From Myxococcales bacterium (GTDB lineage: Bacteria > Myxococcota_A > Polyangia > Fen-1088): 64,000 bases of DNA. The stretch's first letter is position 1. Each line of letters begins with the position of its first letter. The stretch lies in NCBI GenBank assembly GCA_003142855.1, contig PLNW01000083.1, positions 1 through 64,000 on the forward strand. The letters run 5' to 3'. Made by a program: the position numbers and the translations under genes. Positions 62,582-64,000 of the stretch are shown here, piece by piece. The notes beneath the pieces are model-generated. The model was not told the origin of the DNA and searched no databases. It saw only the letters and a program-made list of their open reading frames with translations.

Positions 62582-63624
62582 CAGCGGCGCTCCGTTCCTG
62601 GCAGCGTGACCTGCACCGGCATGCCCGCGCGTAGCTTGCCCGCGGGATTGGCCAGCACGATCTCGACCGGATAGACCAAACGGTCGCGATCGCTGCGCGT
62701 CTGGATGTTGCGTGGGGTGAACTCGGCCTTGAAAGCCACGGTCGAGACCTGGCCAGGGAACTCTTCGCCCGGATAGGCATCGGCGACCGCCAGCGCGGGC
62801 GCGCCCAGCTTGACCGCAGCCAGCTCGGCGTTGGGCAGATAGAATGTGGCGCGCACTTCGGAAAGGTCGAGCAAACGCACCAGCGTGGTGCCGGGCGCGA
62901 CCAGCTCGCCTGCTTCATGGGGCAACTCGATGACCCAGGCGTCGCGGGGTGCCGCAATCTCGCACTCGTCCACCAGCAGGCGCACGCGGGCCGCGCTGGC
63001 CGCGCTGGCTCGCGCGCTGGCGTGGGCGGCTTGCGCTTGCGCTGCGGATGCCTTCCACGTGGCGCCTGCGGCACCGACCTGAGCCTGGCTGGCGCGCGCC
63101 TGAGCGCGCAGGGCTTCGACTTGATGGGAAAGGCCATCGGCGCTGGCGCGGGTTTGATCGCGGCTGGACAGCGCCACGTCGTCAGTCAGCTTGTCCAGGC
63201 GGCTGGCTTGCCGAAGGGTGGCGTCGCGCTGGGCTGACAGCGACGCTGCCTGCGCCTCGGAGGCGACGCGCGCGGCCCCGGCCACCTGTTGGGTGGCGCG
63301 GGCTGCGCCGATCGATGCCTCGGCCGCGCGGGCCTGCTCCTCGGCCGCTGTCTGGCGCTCTTGCGCCTCGGACAGAGACGCGCGCGCGTCTGCGCAGTCC
63401 AGGCTGACCAGGAGGTCGCCCTTCTTGACGGCCGCGCCTTTCTTCACGTGCAGTCGCACCACGCGCGCACTGATGCGCGATGAGAGGTCGACCTCGGTGC
63501 CCTCGATTTCGCCTGAGCCGCCCGTGGGCCCTCGCAAGGCGCGTTCCTGCATCCGCAGGCGCGTAGCCAGCAGGCCGCCGAGTGCGAGCACCAGCACGAC
63601 GAGTACGATGGCAACCCTTCGCAT
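62581..63624 (-). CDS. HlyD-family periplasmic adaptor (YbhG-like)
   Basis: A 347-residue adaptor anchored by an N-terminal helix (IVLVVLVLALGGLLATRL). The lipoyl halves are VKKGAAVKKGDLLVSLDC and CEIAAPRDAWVIELPHEAG, joined by a long Ala-rich coiled coil (about 85-225) that would reach a TolC-type channel. The barrel part ends in GKLRAGMPVQVTLPG. It is the first gene of the leftward exporter operon and faces the TolC-like gene across a 222-base gap. Confidence 0.9.
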
Positions 63625-63846
63625 GAAGACTCCTTGCTGGTTGGCAGATCAGCAAACCGCATGCCGTGGATCGCCGCGCGCTTTCGTGGAGGGCGCGCCA
63701 AGAACTGTAAGGACTTCCGACATCATGTTCAGTCTTCCGACGGTTGAGAACACGGAGGGGAGAGGGGAGGGCACAGAGGCGGAGATAGGCGGGTCAAATT
63801 CGCTGGCCGAGATTGTGGCCGCGATCTTGCTATCCACTCACACGAC
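63625..63846. promoter_or_regulatory. Divergent promoter region of the exporter and TolC-like genes
   Basis: These 222 bases must serve both directions. A purine-rich G-tract (about 63750-63780, several GGG/GGGG runs) could form a quadruplex. I see no clear operator palindrome or -35/-10 pair. Confidence 0.4.
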
Positions 63847-64000
63847 ATGCGATCAACCGTTGGTGCCCTCTTCTTGTCGGTGTTGGGTTCGGCGCATCTT
63901 GCGCGGGCTGAGGACGATCGTTCACTGAAGACCCTGACACTGGACCAGGCCCTGGCCGAGTTGGATAGCCAGAGTCCCACCTTGGTTCAGGTGCGTAGCC
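63847..64000 (+). CDS. TolC-like outer-membrane efflux protein, N-terminal fragment
   Basis: The first 51 codons are visible. A signal peptide (TVGALFLSVLGSAHLARA) is followed by LKTLTLDQALAELDSQSPTL, which matches the first helix of the outer-membrane efflux protein repeat. The gene continues past the window. Divergent to the HlyD/ABC exporter operon, it probably supplies the outer-membrane channel for the same system. The start is ATG 63847. Confidence 0.72.
   Translation, partial: MRSTVGALFLSVLGSAHLARAEDDRSLKTLTLDQALAELDSQSPTLVQVRS

Noticed and set aside
63750-63790. G-rich tract as a regulatory quadruplex
   Set aside because: Only three runs of three or more G are clear, so a stable quadruplex is not well supported; it is mentioned in the feature entry only as a possibility.

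Overview
The window looks like a high-G+C chromosome of a myxobacterium-like bacterium (Myxococcota, the former Deltaproteobacteria). The main clues are a MYXO-CTERM sorting tail, a protein with the AgmX/PglI-type C-terminal domain, an ExbB plus two ExbD set like the Agl motor of Myxococcus, many thrombospondin-type-3 (TSP3) lipoproteins, and a spore-coat-U chaperone-usher cluster. The first 4.7 kb is visibly more A+T-rich and carries accessory genes, so it reads as a genomic island.

Layout. 1-4721: the end of an unknown gene, a one-polypeptide restriction-modification enzyme, a type II toxin-antitoxin pair and a tRNA-Leu-like sequence whose 5' acceptor strand is degenerate (probable island border). 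4747-9408: a copper P-type ATPase, a PilX-like pilus protein, aroE and aroK. 9409-28417 (minus strand): fourteen tightly packed genes read leftwards from 28417. Five encode VWA/TSP3, beta-propeller and PPC lipoproteins. The other nine encode a trans-envelope machine (exported protein, FHA/AgmX-tail protein, outer-membrane barrel, two TPR proteins, coiled-coil lipoprotein, ExbB, two ExbD) resembling the Agl-Glt gliding/Nfs systems. A 13-bp inverted repeat at 28489-28533 marks the upstream edge. 28544-34648: a MYXO-CTERM TSP3 protein, three unknown lipoproteins, xseA and another lipoprotein. 34833-41222: a two-TM protein, cysS, a divergent pair of conserved unknowns, and a fused cytidylyltransferase-aminotransferase of the phosphonate type.

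41766-47227: a chaperone-usher operon with four spore-coat-U-like subunits, a chaperone and an usher. 47245-52814: a complete isc operon (iscS, iscU, iscA, hscB, hscA, fdx) headed by a Cys-rich MerR-family regulator instead of IscR, with a well-formed promoter and an overlapping palindrome. 52838-56371: an EF-G-like GTPase lacking the usual catalytic His, and a serpin lipoprotein. 56740-58420: a dihydroorotate-dehydrogenase-like enzyme and a VapBC pair. 58421-63624: a YbhFSRG-type ABC exporter (two permeases, two ATPases, HlyD adaptor), with the start of a TolC-like gene diverging at the right edge.

Most neighbouring genes in the large operons overlap by ATGA, GTGA or TTGA, which implies translational coupling and fixes many start codons. 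The most unusual system is the 19-kb operon joining an energised Agl/Glt-like motor to a family of VWA lipoproteins that share an apparently uncharacterised C-terminal module.
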